Below, in pieces: positions 33,898 through 42,898 of a DNA stretch of 50,174 nt. The notes beneath the pieces are model-generated. The model saw only the letters and a list, made by a program, of their open reading frames with translations. It was not told the DNA's origin and made no database searches. The translations under genes were made by a program, and so were the position numbers. The DNA is from Cognatiluteimonas telluris (GTDB lineage: Bacteria > Pseudomonadota > Gammaproteobacteria > Xanthomonadales > Xanthomonadaceae): positions 1-50,174 of the forward strand of contig NZ_JAANOY010000017.1 of NCBI RefSeq assembly GCF_011320095.1. The letters run 5' to 3'. Position 1 is the stretch's first letter; every line of letters starts with the position of its first letter.

Positions 33898-34120
33898 CAT
33901 CCGTCTGGGGCGACGACGGTTTGGTCACCCCCGGGTACGCATGTTTTCGATCCGGACGCCGCCACGTTCGGGCATGACGATTGCGGCCAACCGGCGCATG
34001 ACTTGCTTCGTTTGCCGGTTCGACGCACTTCGGCGATGGCGACGCCTGGACGGATGGGGTGGCCGGTCATCGCACCAGCCGCCGCGCGGATGGCCCGAGG
34101 TTGGCTTTGGCCGCAGGCAG

Positions 34121-34849
34121 TCATTTCGGGCGGGTGCCGATCACCGATTCATCGCAGATCAGCCGTAGCCCCACCCCCGGCTCGGTCGCGATCCATCGCG
34201 GGGCCGCCGCCTCGTCGCCCAGCTTCTGCCGGAGCTTGCCGACGAGGATGCGCAGGTAGTGGGTGTCTTCCTGGTGCGTGGGGCCCCAGACCTCACGCAA
34301 CAATTGCGGCTGGGTGATGACGCGCCCGGCATGGCGCACCAGCAGTGCAAGCAGTGCGTACTCCTTGCGCGAGAGTGCGATCGGCTGGCCGGCGAGGCTC
34401 ACTTCGCGGCGCGCGAGATCCACGCGCAGGTGTCCGTCGTCGAACGCCGGCGTCGCATCCGGGCCGGCCGCCTGCGCACGCAGCAGGACGCGGATGCGCG
34501 CCATCAGTTCCTGGATGCCGAAGGGCTTGGTGACGTAGTCGTTGGCGCCCGCGTCCAGCGCAGCGACCTTTTCGGATTCATGCGCGCGCACGGTCAGTAT
34601 CAACACCGGCACCTGCGACCACCGGCGGATGTCGCGCAGGACCTGCAGTCCCTCGCAGTCCGGCAGCCCCATGTCCAGCACGACGAGGTGGGCGCCGCGC
34701 GTCGCCAGGGCTTCCAGCCCGGCGGCAGCGGTGTCGGCGAGTTCCACCGTGTAGCCCTGCGTGCGCAGGCTGATCTCCAGGAAGCGCCGGATCTGCGGCT
34801 CGTCGTCGACGACCAGCACGCGGGCAGGGGTGGCGACGCCGTGCGTCAT
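34121..34849 (-). CDS. kdpE: KdpE-type response regulator
   Basis: A 242-residue OmpR/PhoB-class regulator: receiver domain with the acidic pair DDEP, phospho-acceptor Asp59 (VVLDMGLPD), Thr in LILTVR and Lys in YVTKPFG, followed by a winged-helix DNA-binding domain (ALSRKEYALLALLVRHAGRVIT, then ...THYLRILVGKLRQKLGD). This composition and its partner kinase mark KdpE, which activates potassium uptake genes. No kdpFABC genes are present in the window. It overlaps the kinase gene upstream by 4 bp (ATGA). Confidence 0.9.
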   Translation of the reverse strand: MTHGVATPARVLVVDDEPQIRRFLEISLRTQGYTVELADTAAAGLEALATRGAHLVVLDMGLPDCEGLQVLRDIRRWSQVPVLILTVRAHESEKVAALDAGANDYVTKPFGIQELMARIRVLLRAQAAGPDATPAFDDGHLRVDLARREVSLAGQPIALSRKEYALLALLVRHAGRVITQPQLLREVWGPTHQEDTHYLRILVGKLRQKLGDEAAAPRWIATEPGVGLRLICDESVIGTRPK

Positions 34850-36321
34850 GGCACCGCCGTTGGCAGGTGCCGATCCATGGGCAACAGGATCCGCAGTGTC
34901 GTGCCCCGTCCGTCCGGCCCAGGCAGCGCCTCCACCTCGCCGCCGTGCGCGAGGACCACGCCGCGGCAGATCGCCAACCCCAGCCCGGTGCCGTTGTGGC
35001 CGCGGTCGCCACGCTCGACGCTGTAGAACATGTCGAAGATGCGTTGGCGCTCGCTTTCCGGAATGCCAGGGCCGCGATCGGTGACATCGATGCGCAGCCG
35101 TTCGCCGTCGCCGCGCACGTGGATCGCGACCGCGGCATCGGCCGGCGAGAACTTCGCCGCGTTCTCGATCACGTTGAACAGCGCCTGCTCGACCAGCGCG
35201 GGATGGACGTGGATCGGCCCGATGGCGGGGTCGAGGGACACCGGGAACGCGGTTCCGGGCTGGTACCGACGCAAGCGACCGATCGCGGAGCCGATCAGTT
35301 CGTCGATGCCGATCCAGTCCCGCTCCAGCGCCAGCGCGCCTTGGCCCAGGCGGGTCATGTCGAGCAGGTTCTGGATGTAGCGGTCGAGCCGTTCGCCCTC
35401 GCTGCGGACCATGTCCAGCAGCGCACGTCGGTCGGCGCCGTCCATCCGGTCGCCGTAGTTGTCCAGGCTATCGGCTGCGCCGATGATGGCGGCCAGCGGC
35501 GTGCGCAGGTCGTGCGACACCGACGACAGCAAGGCGCTGCGAAGGCGTTCGGTTTCGCCGGCCACGCGTTCGGTCTGCAGGTCGCGTACCAGTCGCGTGC
35601 GAAGTATGGCCTGGGCCATGTTGTCGGCCATGGCGTGCACCAGGCTGTGCTGCAGCTCGTCGAGTCCTTCCAGGTGTTCGGGCAGCTTCAGCCCGATGAC
35701 GCCAACGTCCTGGTCCGGCGTGCGCAGGGGCAGGAACAGCCAACCATGCTCCGAGGCGCTGCCCTGCTGCTGTCGCCACGCATTCGTGTCGCTGCCGCCG
35801 GACGAGCCTTCAGGGTGTTGGTCCAGCCGCACCCATGCGTCGGCCCGCAGGTGGCGCCGGAAGACGTCACGCGCGGCCGTGGCGACGTCCGCTTCGTCAG
35901 CGGCGACGGCCAGGCGCTGGCTCAATTCCTGGAGCGCCTGCGCATTGCCATGGGCGGCATGCAGCGTCTGGACCTTCATTGCCAGTTGCGAGGCCATGCG
36001 CCCGGCCAGCAGGGCGGCAGCGAGGAACAGCAGCACGGTCGCCACGCCGTGGCTTGCGCTGATGTAGAGCGTGTAGCGCGGCTCGATGAAGAAAAAGTTG
36101 TAGGCCAGGAAACACAGCAACGCGGTAACCACTGCGGGTCCGGTGCGCGTGCGCGCGGCGACCAGCAGCACCGCGAGCATGAACACCAGCGACAGGTCCG
36201 CCAGGCCCAGCCAGTGTTCGGCCGCCGCGGCGGCGAGCACGGCAAGTAGCGCCATCGCCAAGGCCAGCAGGTAGCCGGCGGCGGGCGGGCCGAGCGAGGC
36301 ATTGGCGGCTCGAAACGGCAT
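34846..36321 (-). CDS. kdpD: Short KdpD-like sensor histidine kinase lacking the N-terminal KdpD and USP domains
   Basis: A 491-residue kinase from the ATG at 36321. It has the four-helix DUF4118 membrane unit (about 15-110, with GPAVVTALLCFLAYNFFFIEPRYT), a GAF-like segment (about 130-240), the HisKA box with His270 (SSVSHDLRTPL) and the HATPase boxes (NVIENAAKFS, DRGPGIP, GTGLGLAI). Full KdpD is about 890-900 residues; the cytoplasmic N-terminal KdpD sensor domain and the USP domain are absent, and the gene stops being KdpD-like right before the first membrane helix. This is either a natural short form or the result of a deletion, since the divergent kup is cut at its 5' end too. Confidence 0.88.
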   Translation of the reverse strand: MPFRAANASLGPPAAGYLLALAMALLAVLAAAAAEHWLGLADLSLVFMLAVLLVAARTRTGPAVVTALLCFLAYNFFFIEPRYTLYISASHGVATVLLFLAAALLAGRMASQLAMKVQTLHAAHGNAQALQELSQRLAVAADEADVATAARDVFRRHLRADAWVRLDQHPEGSSGGSDTNAWRQQQGSASEHGWLFLPLRTPDQDVGVIGLKLPEHLEGLDELQHSLVHAMADNMAQAILRTRLVRDLQTERVAGETERLRSALLSSVSHDLRTPLAAIIGAADSLDNYGDRMDGADRRALLDMVRSEGERLDRYIQNLLDMTRLGQGALALERDWIGIDELIGSAIGRLRRYQPGTAFPVSLDPAIGPIHVHPALVEQALFNVIENAAKFSPADAAVAIHVRGDGERLRIDVTDRGPGIPESERQRIFDMFYSVERGDRGHNGTGLGLAICRGVVLAHGGEVEALPGPDGRGTTLRILLPMDRHLPTAVP

Positions 36322-36411
36322 CGGCGACTCGGGTAGACCGCGCCATTGTGCAGGCCCGACGCTGGTCCTGCCTTGGCGGGCGAGTGAAAGCGCTTCGGGG
36401 AGCACGCGGAC

Positions 36412-37581
36412 ATGGGCCACTTCGGGCGCAAGCCGATCACCGCGGCCTGGAACGTCCTCGTGCTGCCCGCGCTCACGATCGCCTACCTTGGCCAGGGCGC
36501 CCTGGTCCTGGCCGATCCAACCGCGGTCGCGAACCCGTTCTACAACGGCATCCCGCCGTGGGCGCTGTATCCCATGGTGGGACTGGCGACCGCGGCGACC
36601 GTCATCGCCTCGCAGGCAGTGATCAGCGGCGCGTACTCGGCGACCCGACAGGCGATCCAGCTGGGCTACCTGCCACGCTTGGCGATCCGCCATACCTCCC
36701 GCGAAACCATCGGCCAGATCTATGTCCCGTCGATCAACTGGATGCTCATGGCGGCGGTGATCGCCACCGTGGTCGGCTTCGGCAGTTCCACCGCGCTTGC
36801 GACCGCGTACGGCGTGTCGGTGACCGGCACCATGCTGATCACCAGCACCCTGTTGATCGTGGCGATGCGCAGGCGCTTGGCGCTGCCGCCGTATCTGTTC
36901 TGGCCGCTCGCCGTCGTGTTCGTGCTGGTCGATGTGGCGTTCCTGTCCGCCAACGTCGTCAAGTTCATGGACGGCGCGTGGTTCCCGATCCTGCTGGGCG
37001 TGCTGGTGTTCACGCTGTTGCGCACGTGGGCGCGGGGGCGGCAGCTGCTGCGGGCGGAAATCGTCAAGGACGGCATCGCCCTGGATGCGTTCCTGCCCGG
37101 CCTGATGCTGTCGCCACCCGTTCGCGTGCCCGGCACCGCCGTGTTCCTCACCGCGCAGAAGGGCATCGTGCCGAAGGCGCTGCTGCACAACCTCAAGCAC
37201 AACAAGGTGCTGCACGAGCGCAACGTGCTGCTGACGGTGGAAACCCGCGCCGTGCCGTTCGTGCCTGCGTCGGAACGGCTTTCGATCCACACCATCGGCA
37301 ATGCCTTCTACCAGGCGAGCGTGCGCTACGGTTTCATGGAAAGCCCCGACGTGCCGCTGGCGCTGATGCGGGCGGCCGACTGCAGCGGACTGTGCTTCGA
37401 CCCGATGGAGACCACGTACTTCGCGAGCCGCGAATCCATCGTCGCCAGCCGCCGGGGCGGCATGCCGCCCTGGCGCGATCACCTGTTCGGCTTCATGCAC
37501 CGCAATGCCGCGTCGGCGACGGATTTTTTCCGCATTCCGGGCACGCGGCTGGTCGAGCTGGGCGCGCCGGTGGAAATCTGA
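36412..37581 (+). pseudogene. kup: Potassium transporter Kup, 5'-truncated
   Basis: An open frame of 389 codons matching the C-terminal two-thirds of Kup/TrkD (about 620-630 residues). It begins at MGHFGRKPI, which is internal in Kup (about residue 236 in the E. coli protein, after ...LYAD), continues through [28 protein letters not shown] and [15 protein letters not shown], and ends at the true C terminus [10 protein letters not shown]. The N-terminal region with GDIGTSP and the first helices is missing, and only 90 bp separate the frame from the divergent kdpD start, so it cannot be nearby. A stop lies a few codons upstream. GGGGAG 9 nt before the ATG could allow expression of the remnant, but it is probably not a working transporter. 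Confidence 0.85.
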
Positions 37582-37773
37582 CCTGCGCGTGGCTGCACAC
37601 GGGTCCCAGATGCGATCGGACCCGGCGGGCAGGCAAGCATCCGCGCCTGCGCCGGGGCGGCGGGGGCCGGTGCGGGCCCTTGTCGCAGGCTTTACACACC
37701 CCTGTCTGGCGCGTAGCGTGCAGGCGCGCAGGATGGCCGGGTCGCAGTCCGCGATGCCTTCCAGGAAACCGCC

Positions 37774-38445
37774 ATGCAGCTCTCCCTCAAACCCGTCGCG
37801 CTGGCCACCCTGACGCTCGCGCTGGCCTGTGTCGCGCCATTGCAGGCCGCGCCCCTGCCTGCCGCCGCCGGCGCACCGGCCGCACCGGCTGCTGCCGCCG
37901 CCACGCCCGCGGCGCCCAAGCTCCATGCCGCGATGCGCTCGCTGTGGCACGGCCATATCGTCCACGCCCGCGAATACGCCCTGGCCGTGCACGCGCACGA
38001 CGACGCCAAGGCCAAGGCCGCCGCCGACGCGGTGGTCGCCAACGCCCATCAGATCAGCGACGCGGTCGCCGGCTTCTACGGCAAGGCCGGCGGCGAAAAG
38101 ATGATGAGCCTGCTCGCCGGCCACTGGGGCGCGGTCAAGGCGCTGACCGACGCGCGCGCCAAGAACGACACCGAAGCCGCCAACACCGCGATGACCCACC
38201 TGGTGTCCAATGCCGGAGACATCGCCAAGTTCCTGTCCAGCGCCAATCCCAACCTGCCCGAGGACACCGTGCGCGGCCTGATGCTGGCCCATGGCGCGCA
38301 CCATTCGCAGCAGATCAGCCAGATCATGGCTGGCGACAGCAAGGGCGAAGCGTCGAGCTGGGTCACGATGCAGCAGCACATGGACGGCATTGCAGACGCG
38401 CTGGCCGGTGCGATCGCAAAGCAGTTCCCGGCCAAGGCGAGCTGA
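37774..38445 (+). CDS. Exported helical-bundle protein with internal duplication
   Basis: A 223-residue protein with a Sec signal peptide (MQLSLKPVALATLTLALACVAPLQA) and an Ala/Pro-rich linker, followed by an all-helical domain. The motifs W-x-x-H-x-x-x-x-R-x-Y near 57-67, N-A-x-x-I-S-D-A-V-A-x-F-Y-G at about 90-103, LLAGHW, SNAGDIAKFLSSANPNL and the final MDGIADALAGAIAKQFP match a widespread but uncharacterised bundle family (often misnamed by automatic annotation). The two halves look alike (H..R, N-A-x-x-I, H at similar spacing), which suggests an internal repeat. The many His residues could bind metal; this is inference. It precedes a SufR-like regulator gene by 88 bp. Confidence 0.8.
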   Translation: MQLSLKPVALATLTLALACVAPLQAAPLPAAAGAPAAPAAAAATPAAPKLHAAMRSLWHGHIVHAREYALAVHAHDDAKAKAAADAVVANAHQISDAVAGFYGKAGGEKMMSLLAGHWGAVKALTDARAKNDTEAANTAMTHLVSNAGDIAKFLSSANPNLPEDTVRGLMLAHGAHHSQQISQIMAGDSKGEASSWVTMQQHMDGIADALAGAIAKQFPAKAS

Positions 38446-38533
38446 GGATGACGCCCCGTCCTGCAATCGTGGAAGCGATGACGCGCGAGCGCGCCGCCGG
38501 TTCCGTGGTGTCCACGCACAAGGCGGGTTGACG

Positions 38534-39199
38534 ATGGCGCAGGGCCTGGCCCGTTTCGGCGATACCCAGCAGCGGCTGTTGCGACAGCTGCTGCTGTCCC
38601 CGGACGGTTGCGGGGTGGAAACCCTATGCGAGCGCCTGCGCATCAGCCACAACGCGGTGCGCCAGCACCTGACCGCGCTGCTCGGCCATGGCTATGTCGA
38701 GCGGGTGCAGTCGCTGCCCACCGGCGGTCGCCCGCAGGCGCGCTTCGCGCTGACCTCCGAAGGGCGCGAGCTGTTTCCGCGCAATTACGGCGCGATCGCC
38801 GGTGCGCTGCTGGCGCAGCTGCACGCGCGGCTGGGAGAGACCGAAATCGGCGCAATGCTGCAGGAGTTGGGCACCACCGTCGCCGCGACCCAGCCCGCCC
38901 TGCAGGCGGGTGAAGGCAGCGAGGGCATGGCGCGCGCCCTGGCGCAGCGGCTGGACAGCGTCGGCTACGAGGCGGTGCCCGCGCGCCATGGCGACGAATG
39001 GCAGGTGGAAGCGTTCAACTGCGTGTTCCATGCGCTGGCGCGCCAGCATCCGCAGGTCTGCAAGTTCGACCTGGCCTACATGGAAGCCGTGAGCGGCCGC
39101 CGCATCCACCACATGGAATGCATCGTCCGCGGCGGCCACGTGTGCCGTTTCCGGATCGGCGAACCGGCTTCGCGCGCCCCCGGCAAACCCGGAAGTTGA
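38534..39199 (+). CDS. SufR-like DeoR/ArsR-type regulator with four C-terminal cysteines
   Basis: A 221-residue regulator with an N-terminal winged helix (TQQRLLRQLLLSPDGCGVETLCERLRISHNAVRQHLTALLGHGYVERV, then a wing with GGRPQARFALT) and a C-terminal domain with cysteines in the order C-x12-C-x19-C-x7-C (FNCVFHALARQHPQVCKF ... MECIVRGGHVCRF). The first spacing (12) equals that of SufR, an iron-sulfur cluster sensor that represses suf genes. A Fe-S cluster is therefore likely, but the later spacings differ from cyanobacterial SufR. Start ATG 38534. No suf genes lie nearby; the adjacent secreted protein may be its target. Confidence 0.82.
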   Translation: MAQGLARFGDTQQRLLRQLLLSPDGCGVETLCERLRISHNAVRQHLTALLGHGYVERVQSLPTGGRPQARFALTSEGRELFPRNYGAIAGALLAQLHARLGETEIGAMLQELGTTVAATQPALQAGEGSEGMARALAQRLDSVGYEAVPARHGDEWQVEAFNCVFHALARQHPQVCKFDLAYMEAVSGRRIHHMECIVRGGHVCRFRIGEPASRAPGKPGS

Positions 39200-39220
39200 C
39201 GCGGGCACCGCCACGGCGGC

Positions 39221-39226
39221 GACAAT
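39221..39226 (+). promoter_or_regulatory. -10 box of the carboxylesterase operon (predicted leaderless)
   Basis: GACAAT ends exactly 6 nt before the ATG at 39233; TTGACG at 39196-39201 is a possible -35 with a 19-bp spacer. Confidence 0.45.
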
Positions 39227-39232
39227 GCGGCG

Positions 39233-39904
39233 ATGGAAGTGCTGCCGACCGTCGAACGCGACACCGGGCCGGATCCGCGCTGGACCGTGCTCTGGCTGCA
39301 TGGCCTGGGCGCCGACGGCAATGACTTCGTGCCGATCGTGCCCGAGCTGGTCCGCCCGGACTGGCCGGCATTGCGCTTCGTGTTTCCGCATGCGCCCACT
39401 CGCGCGATCACGATCAACGGCGGCATGCGCATGCGCGCCTGGTACGACATCGCCAACGTCGATTTCGCCCACCGCGCGGACGAAGCGGGCATCGGCGAGT
39501 CGATCGCCCAGGTGCAGGCGCTGATCGACCGCGAAGCCGAGCGCGGCATCCCCGCCTCGCGGCTGCTGCTGGCCGGGTTCTCGCAGGGCGGGGCGGTGGC
39601 ACTGGCCGCGGGGCTGCGCCGGACCGAGCCGCTGGCCGGATTGGTGGCGCTGTCGACCTACCTGCCGATGCACGACCGGGCGGCAAGCCTGGCCACGCCG
39701 CAGGCGCGCACCCAGCCGGTGTTCATGGCGCACGGCGTGCAGGATCCGGTGGTGCCGTGCGCGGCCGGGGAATTCAGCGCCCAGGTGCTGCGCTCGCTCG
39801 GATTCGACTTGGAGTGGCATCGGTACCCGATGCCGCATTCGGTCTGCGCCGAGGAGATCGCGGACCTCGGCGGCTGGCTGGCCAGCCGCTTCGCCACCGG
39901 CTGA
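39233..39904 (+). CDS. Carboxylesterase/phospholipase of the alpha/beta hydrolase fold
   Basis: A 223-residue serine hydrolase of the small bacterial carboxylesterase family (Pseudomonas EstB type). Catalytic triad: Ser117 (AGFSQGG), Asp171 (HGVQDPVVP) and His202 (YPMPHSV); the oxyanion loop is LHGLGADGNDF at 22-32. It hydrolyses short acyl esters in the cytoplasm; the physiological substrate is unknown. The stop shares its last base with the next ATG (TGATG), so it is translationally coupled to the sensor kinase gene that follows. Confidence 0.92.
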   Translation: MEVLPTVERDTGPDPRWTVLWLHGLGADGNDFVPIVPELVRPDWPALRFVFPHAPTRAITINGGMRMRAWYDIANVDFAHRADEAGIGESIAQVQALIDREAERGIPASRLLLAGFSQGGAVALAAGLRRTEPLAGLVALSTYLPMHDRAASLATPQARTQPVFMAHGVQDPVVPCAAGEFSAQVLRSLGFDLEWHRYPMPHSVCAEEIADLGGWLASRFATG

Positions 39905-40971
39905 TGGGGCCTGCCGCCGCCGCGCCCGCTCGCGCCGGGGAACCCTGGCTGCCGGACCTGTGCCGGTTGCCGCGCCTGGCCACGATGTTCGGCGTCGCCG
40001 AACTGGTGGTGCTGGTGCTCGCGCTGGCCCCCGATGGCGGGGCGCACTGGAACGCGCAGCGCTTCGTTTCGGCCAGTGCGTTCGCACTGTGGTTGGCGTT
40101 GACCATCGCGGTGCTGCTGTGCGTGCTGCGCCCATGGTTGTCGCGGCTGCCGATGGCGCTGGGCACGCTGGCCGCCGTCGCCAGCGCCGCGCTGGTGGCG
40201 TGGCTGGGGGCGGCGATGATCCACGTGCTGGACCACAGCCTCGCCTACGGCCTGATCCCGCGACAGGTCTCGCTGCTGCAGTTCGCCACCGGCAGCGCGG
40301 CGATCGCGGCACTGATCGCCGCGATCGTGCTGCGTTACCTGTTCGTCATCGACGGCTGGCAGGCGCAGGTACGCGCCAGCGCGCGCGCCGAGGCCGATGC
40401 GTTGCAGGCACGCATCAAGCCCCACTTCCTGTTCAACAGCATGAACACCATCGCCGGGCTGGTCCGCCGCGACCCGGTCGTCGCCGAGCGCGCGGTGCTC
40501 GACCTGTCCGACCTGTTCCGCGCGGCACTCGGCGCGGGGGAGTCCGACTCCAGCCTGCGCGAGGAAGTCGAACTGGCCGAGCGCTACCTCGCGATCGAAA
40601 CCCTGCGGCTGGGTACGCGGCTGCAGGTGCACTGGGACCGCCAGGAGCCCCTGCCGTGGTCGCTGCCGTTGCCGCGGCTGGTGCTGCAACCGCTACTGGA
40701 GAACGCCATCATCCACGGCATCGCGCGGCTGCCGCGGGGAGGCCTGGTGACGATCACCCTGGCGGTGCGCGGCGAACTGCTGCACATGCACGTCGAGAAC
40801 CCGCTCGCGGACGATGGCGGCGACGGGGGCGCGCGCCACGCCCAGCACAGCATCGGCCATCGGCTGGCCTTTGCGTTCGGCCAACGCGCGCGGATGACGA
40901 CGCGTTCGCAGGATGGCTACTATCACTGCGAACTGACCGTGCCGGTGGCGGCGGAGGGGTCGGCGCGATGA
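39904..40971 (+). CDS. algZ: LytS/AlgZ-type sensor histidine kinase
   Basis: A 355-residue membrane kinase with four hydrophobic helices (about 26-42, 60-76, 88-108, 130-150), then a His-kinase segment with the phospho-acceptor His174 in KPHFLFNSMNTI and an N box NAIIHGIARLPRGG. This composition (His_kinase motif HFLFN) is that of the LytS/AlgZ family that pairs with LytTR regulators. It overlaps the regulator gene by ATGA. In Pseudomonas AlgZ works with AlgR and is encoded next to hemC, as here. The signal is unknown. The gene symbol is given on context and fold; orthology to AlgZ is inferred. Confidence 0.8.
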   Translation: MGPAAAAPARAGEPWLPDLCRLPRLATMFGVAELVVLVLALAPDGGAHWNAQRFVSASAFALWLALTIAVLLCVLRPWLSRLPMALGTLAAVASAALVAWLGAAMIHVLDHSLAYGLIPRQVSLLQFATGSAAIAALIAAIVLRYLFVIDGWQAQVRASARAEADALQARIKPHFLFNSMNTIAGLVRRDPVVAERAVLDLSDLFRAALGAGESDSSLREEVELAERYLAIETLRLGTRLQVHWDRQEPLPWSLPLPRLVLQPLLENAIIHGIARLPRGGLVTITLAVRGELLHMHVENPLADDGGDGGARHAQHSIGHRLAFAFGQRARMTTRSQDGYYHCELTVPVAAEGSAR

Positions 40972-41735
40972 TCTCCGGGAACGACAACAACGCCGTCGCA
41001 GCGGCGCCGATGCGGGTGGTGATCGTCGACGACGAGCCACTGGCACGCGCGCGCCTGCGCGAGTTGCTGGGCGAGATGCCGGGGGTCGAGGTGGTGGCCG
41101 AGGCCGCCGACGGCCACGCCGCGCTCCACGCCTGCGCGGAACATGCGCCGGACCTGGTGTTGCTGGACATCGTGATGCCCGGAATCGACGGCCTGGAAGC
41201 CGCGCACCACCTGGGCGCGTTCGAGCCCCGGCCAGCGGTGGTGTTCTGCACCGCCTTCGACGCCCACGCACTGTCCGCCTTCGATGCCCAGGCGATCGAT
41301 TACCTGGTCAAGCCGGTGCGCCCGGAACGCCTGGCGGCGGCGATCGAACGCGTGCGGATGTTCGCCGCCGGCCGCGGCCAGGCGACGGCGGCGCCCGCCG
41401 CCCAGCGTACCCACCTGTGCGCGCGCATGCGCGGCAGCCTGCGGCTGATCCCGATCGACGACGTGCACTACCTGCAGGCCGAGGAAAAATACGTCGTCGT
41501 GCACCACGCGCGAGGCGAGGACCTGATCGAGGAGTCGTTGAAGTCGCTGGAAGACGAATTCCCCGAGCGCTTCGTGCGCATCCATCGCAATTGCCTGGTC
41601 GCGCGCCACGAGATCATCGAACTCAAGCGCGCCGGCGATGGCCATGTGCAGGCGGTGCTGCGCCACGGCAAGCAGCCGCTGGAAGTCAGCCGCCGCTGCG
41701 TGTCGATGCTGCGCGAGACGGTGAAGCACCTCTAG
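40968..41735 (+). CDS. algR: LytTR response regulator, AlgR-like
   Basis: A 255-residue regulator: receiver domain with DDEP at 21-24, phospho-acceptor Asp67 ([10 protein letters not shown]), Thr in FCTAFD and Lys in YLVKPV, followed by a LytTR DNA-binding domain (about 150-250; [35 protein letters not shown]). LytTR proteins bind imperfect direct repeats upstream of target genes. It is the partner of the kinase upstream and lies 97 bp before hemC, the order seen in Pseudomonas algZ-algR-hemC. Confidence 0.9.
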   Translation: MISGNDNNAVAAAPMRVVIVDDEPLARARLRELLGEMPGVEVVAEAADGHAALHACAEHAPDLVLLDIVMPGIDGLEAAHHLGAFEPRPAVVFCTAFDAHALSAFDAQAIDYLVKPVRPERLAAAIERVRMFAAGRGQATAAPAAQRTHLCARMRGSLRLIPIDDVHYLQAEEKYVVVHHARGEDLIEESLKSLEDEFPERFVRIHRNCLVARHEIIELKRAGDGHVQAVLRHGKQPLEVSRRCVSMLRETVKHL

Positions 41736-41820
41736 CGCGAGCGGAGGTTGGCGGCCCCCCGGGGAGCCCGGGGCGGCGCCGCGACGGCCACGCTGGCGTC
41801 CGGTACTCCCGCGCTCCGGC

Positions 41821-41826
41821 GATAAT
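41821..41826 (+). promoter_or_regulatory. -10 box of hemC (predicted leaderless)
   Basis: GATAAT ends exactly 6 nt before the hemC ATG, with no room for a Shine-Dalgarno downstream. Confidence 0.55.
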
Positions 41827-41832
41827 GTCCCC

Positions 41833-42777
41833 ATGGACCTGTTGCGCATCGCCACCCGCAAGAGCCCGCTCGCCCTGTGGCAGAGCGAATTCGTGGCCGC
41901 CCAGCTGCGCGCCGCGCACCCCGGGCTGGTGGTGGAACTGGTGCCGATGTCGACCCGCGGCGACGAGGTGCTGGACCGCTCGCTGGCGGCGATCGGCGGC
42001 AAGGGGCTGTTCCTGAAGGAACTGGAGCTGGCGATGCAGCGCGGCGACGCCGACTGCGCGGTGCACTCGCTCAAGGACGTGCCGATGGAACTCGATGCCG
42101 GTTTCGCGCTGGCCGCGATCCTGGCGCGCGGCGACCACGCCGATGCCTTCGTCAGCACCCGGCACGCCGACCTGGACGGGTTGCCGCAGGGCGCGCGCGT
42201 GGGCACGTCGTCGCTGCGGCGGCAGGCGCAACTGCGCGCGCTGCGCCCGGACCTGCAACTGGTCGACCTGCGCGGCAACGTCAACACCCGGCTGGCGAAA
42301 CTCGATGGCGGCGACTACGACGCGATCGTGCTGGCGTGCGCCGGCCTGCAGCGGCTCGGCCTGCAGGCGCGCATCCGCGACCGGCTCGATGCGCCGCAGT
42401 GGTTGCCGGCGCCGGCGCAGGGCGCGATCGCGGTCGAATGCCGCGATGGCGATGCCGCCACGCGCGCGCTGTGCGCGGTGCTCGACGACGCGCATACCCG
42501 CACCTGCGTGGAGGCCGAGCGCGCGATGAACCTCGCCCTGCACGGCAGCTGCCATGTCCCGGTGGCCGCGTATGCGCGCTTGACCGACGGCCGGCTGGTG
42601 TTGTCGGGACTGGTCGGTTCCGCGCACAGCGGCCGGCTGGTGCGCGCCAGTTCGGTCGCGATGGAAACCCAGGCGCACGACCTCGGCCTGGATGTCGCCG
42701 AGAAGCTGCTGGCGCAGGGCGCCGGCGCGCTGCTGGCCGGCAGTGGCGAGCCGGATACGGGGCCGTTCGTGTCGTGA
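41833..42777 (+). CDS. hemC: Porphobilinogen deaminase (hydroxymethylbilane synthase)
   Basis: A 314-residue enzyme that polymerises four porphobilinogens to hydroxymethylbilane. It carries [14 protein letters not shown] at the start, [11 protein letters not shown], the arginine-rich substrate site [12 protein letters not shown], and the dipyrromethane-cofactor cysteine Cys240 ([11 protein letters not shown]). All family positions are present. The gene follows an AlgR-like regulator and is not next to hemD; the next enzyme of the pathway is encoded about 40 kb away at 1501. A GATAAT 6 nt before the ATG suggests a leaderless mRNA. It is convergent with the soe-like operon. Confidence 0.97.
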   Translation: MDLLRIATRKSPLALWQSEFVAAQLRAAHPGLVVELVPMSTRGDEVLDRSLAAIGGKGLFLKELELAMQRGDADCAVHSLKDVPMELDAGFALAAILARGDHADAFVSTRHADLDGLPQGARVGTSSLRRQAQLRALRPDLQLVDLRGNVNTRLAKLDGGDYDAIVLACAGLQRLGLQARIRDRLDAPQWLPAPAQGAIAVECRDGDAATRALCAVLDDAHTRTCVEAERAMNLALHGSCHVPVAAYARLTDGRLVLSGLVGSAHSGRLVRASSVAMETQAHDLGLDVAEKLLAQGAGALLAGSGEPDTGPFVS

Positions 42778-42789
42778 TTGCGGGAAGAG

Positions 42790-42889
42790 CTCGCGGCTGA
42801 AGCCGCTCCCAAGGGCAGCCGCTCCTTCCAAGCCCATGCGCCGATTCATGGCCGAAGACCGCTCTGGTCGGCGTGGCTTCAGCCGCGAG
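42790..42889. repeat. REP-like inverted repeats between hemC and the soe-like operon
   Basis: CTCGCGGCTGAAGCC (42790-42804) and its exact reverse complement GGCTTCAGCCGCGAG (42875-42889) bracket 70 bp between two convergent genes. This is the same element family as at 5611 and 18286 and may serve as a shared 3' end for both transcripts. Confidence 0.75.
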
Positions 42890-42898
42890 TCCCTGGCC

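Noticed and set aside
33898-34120. Possible gene or attachment site downstream of the tRNA
   Set aside because: tRNA 3' ends are common integration sites, but I found no repeat of the tRNA 3' end and no integrase in the window.
36322-38652. Extension of the kdpD reading frame upstream to about 38652
   Set aside because: The frame is open by composition only and runs antisense through kup and the secreted-protein gene; KdpD similarity ends just before the first membrane helix.
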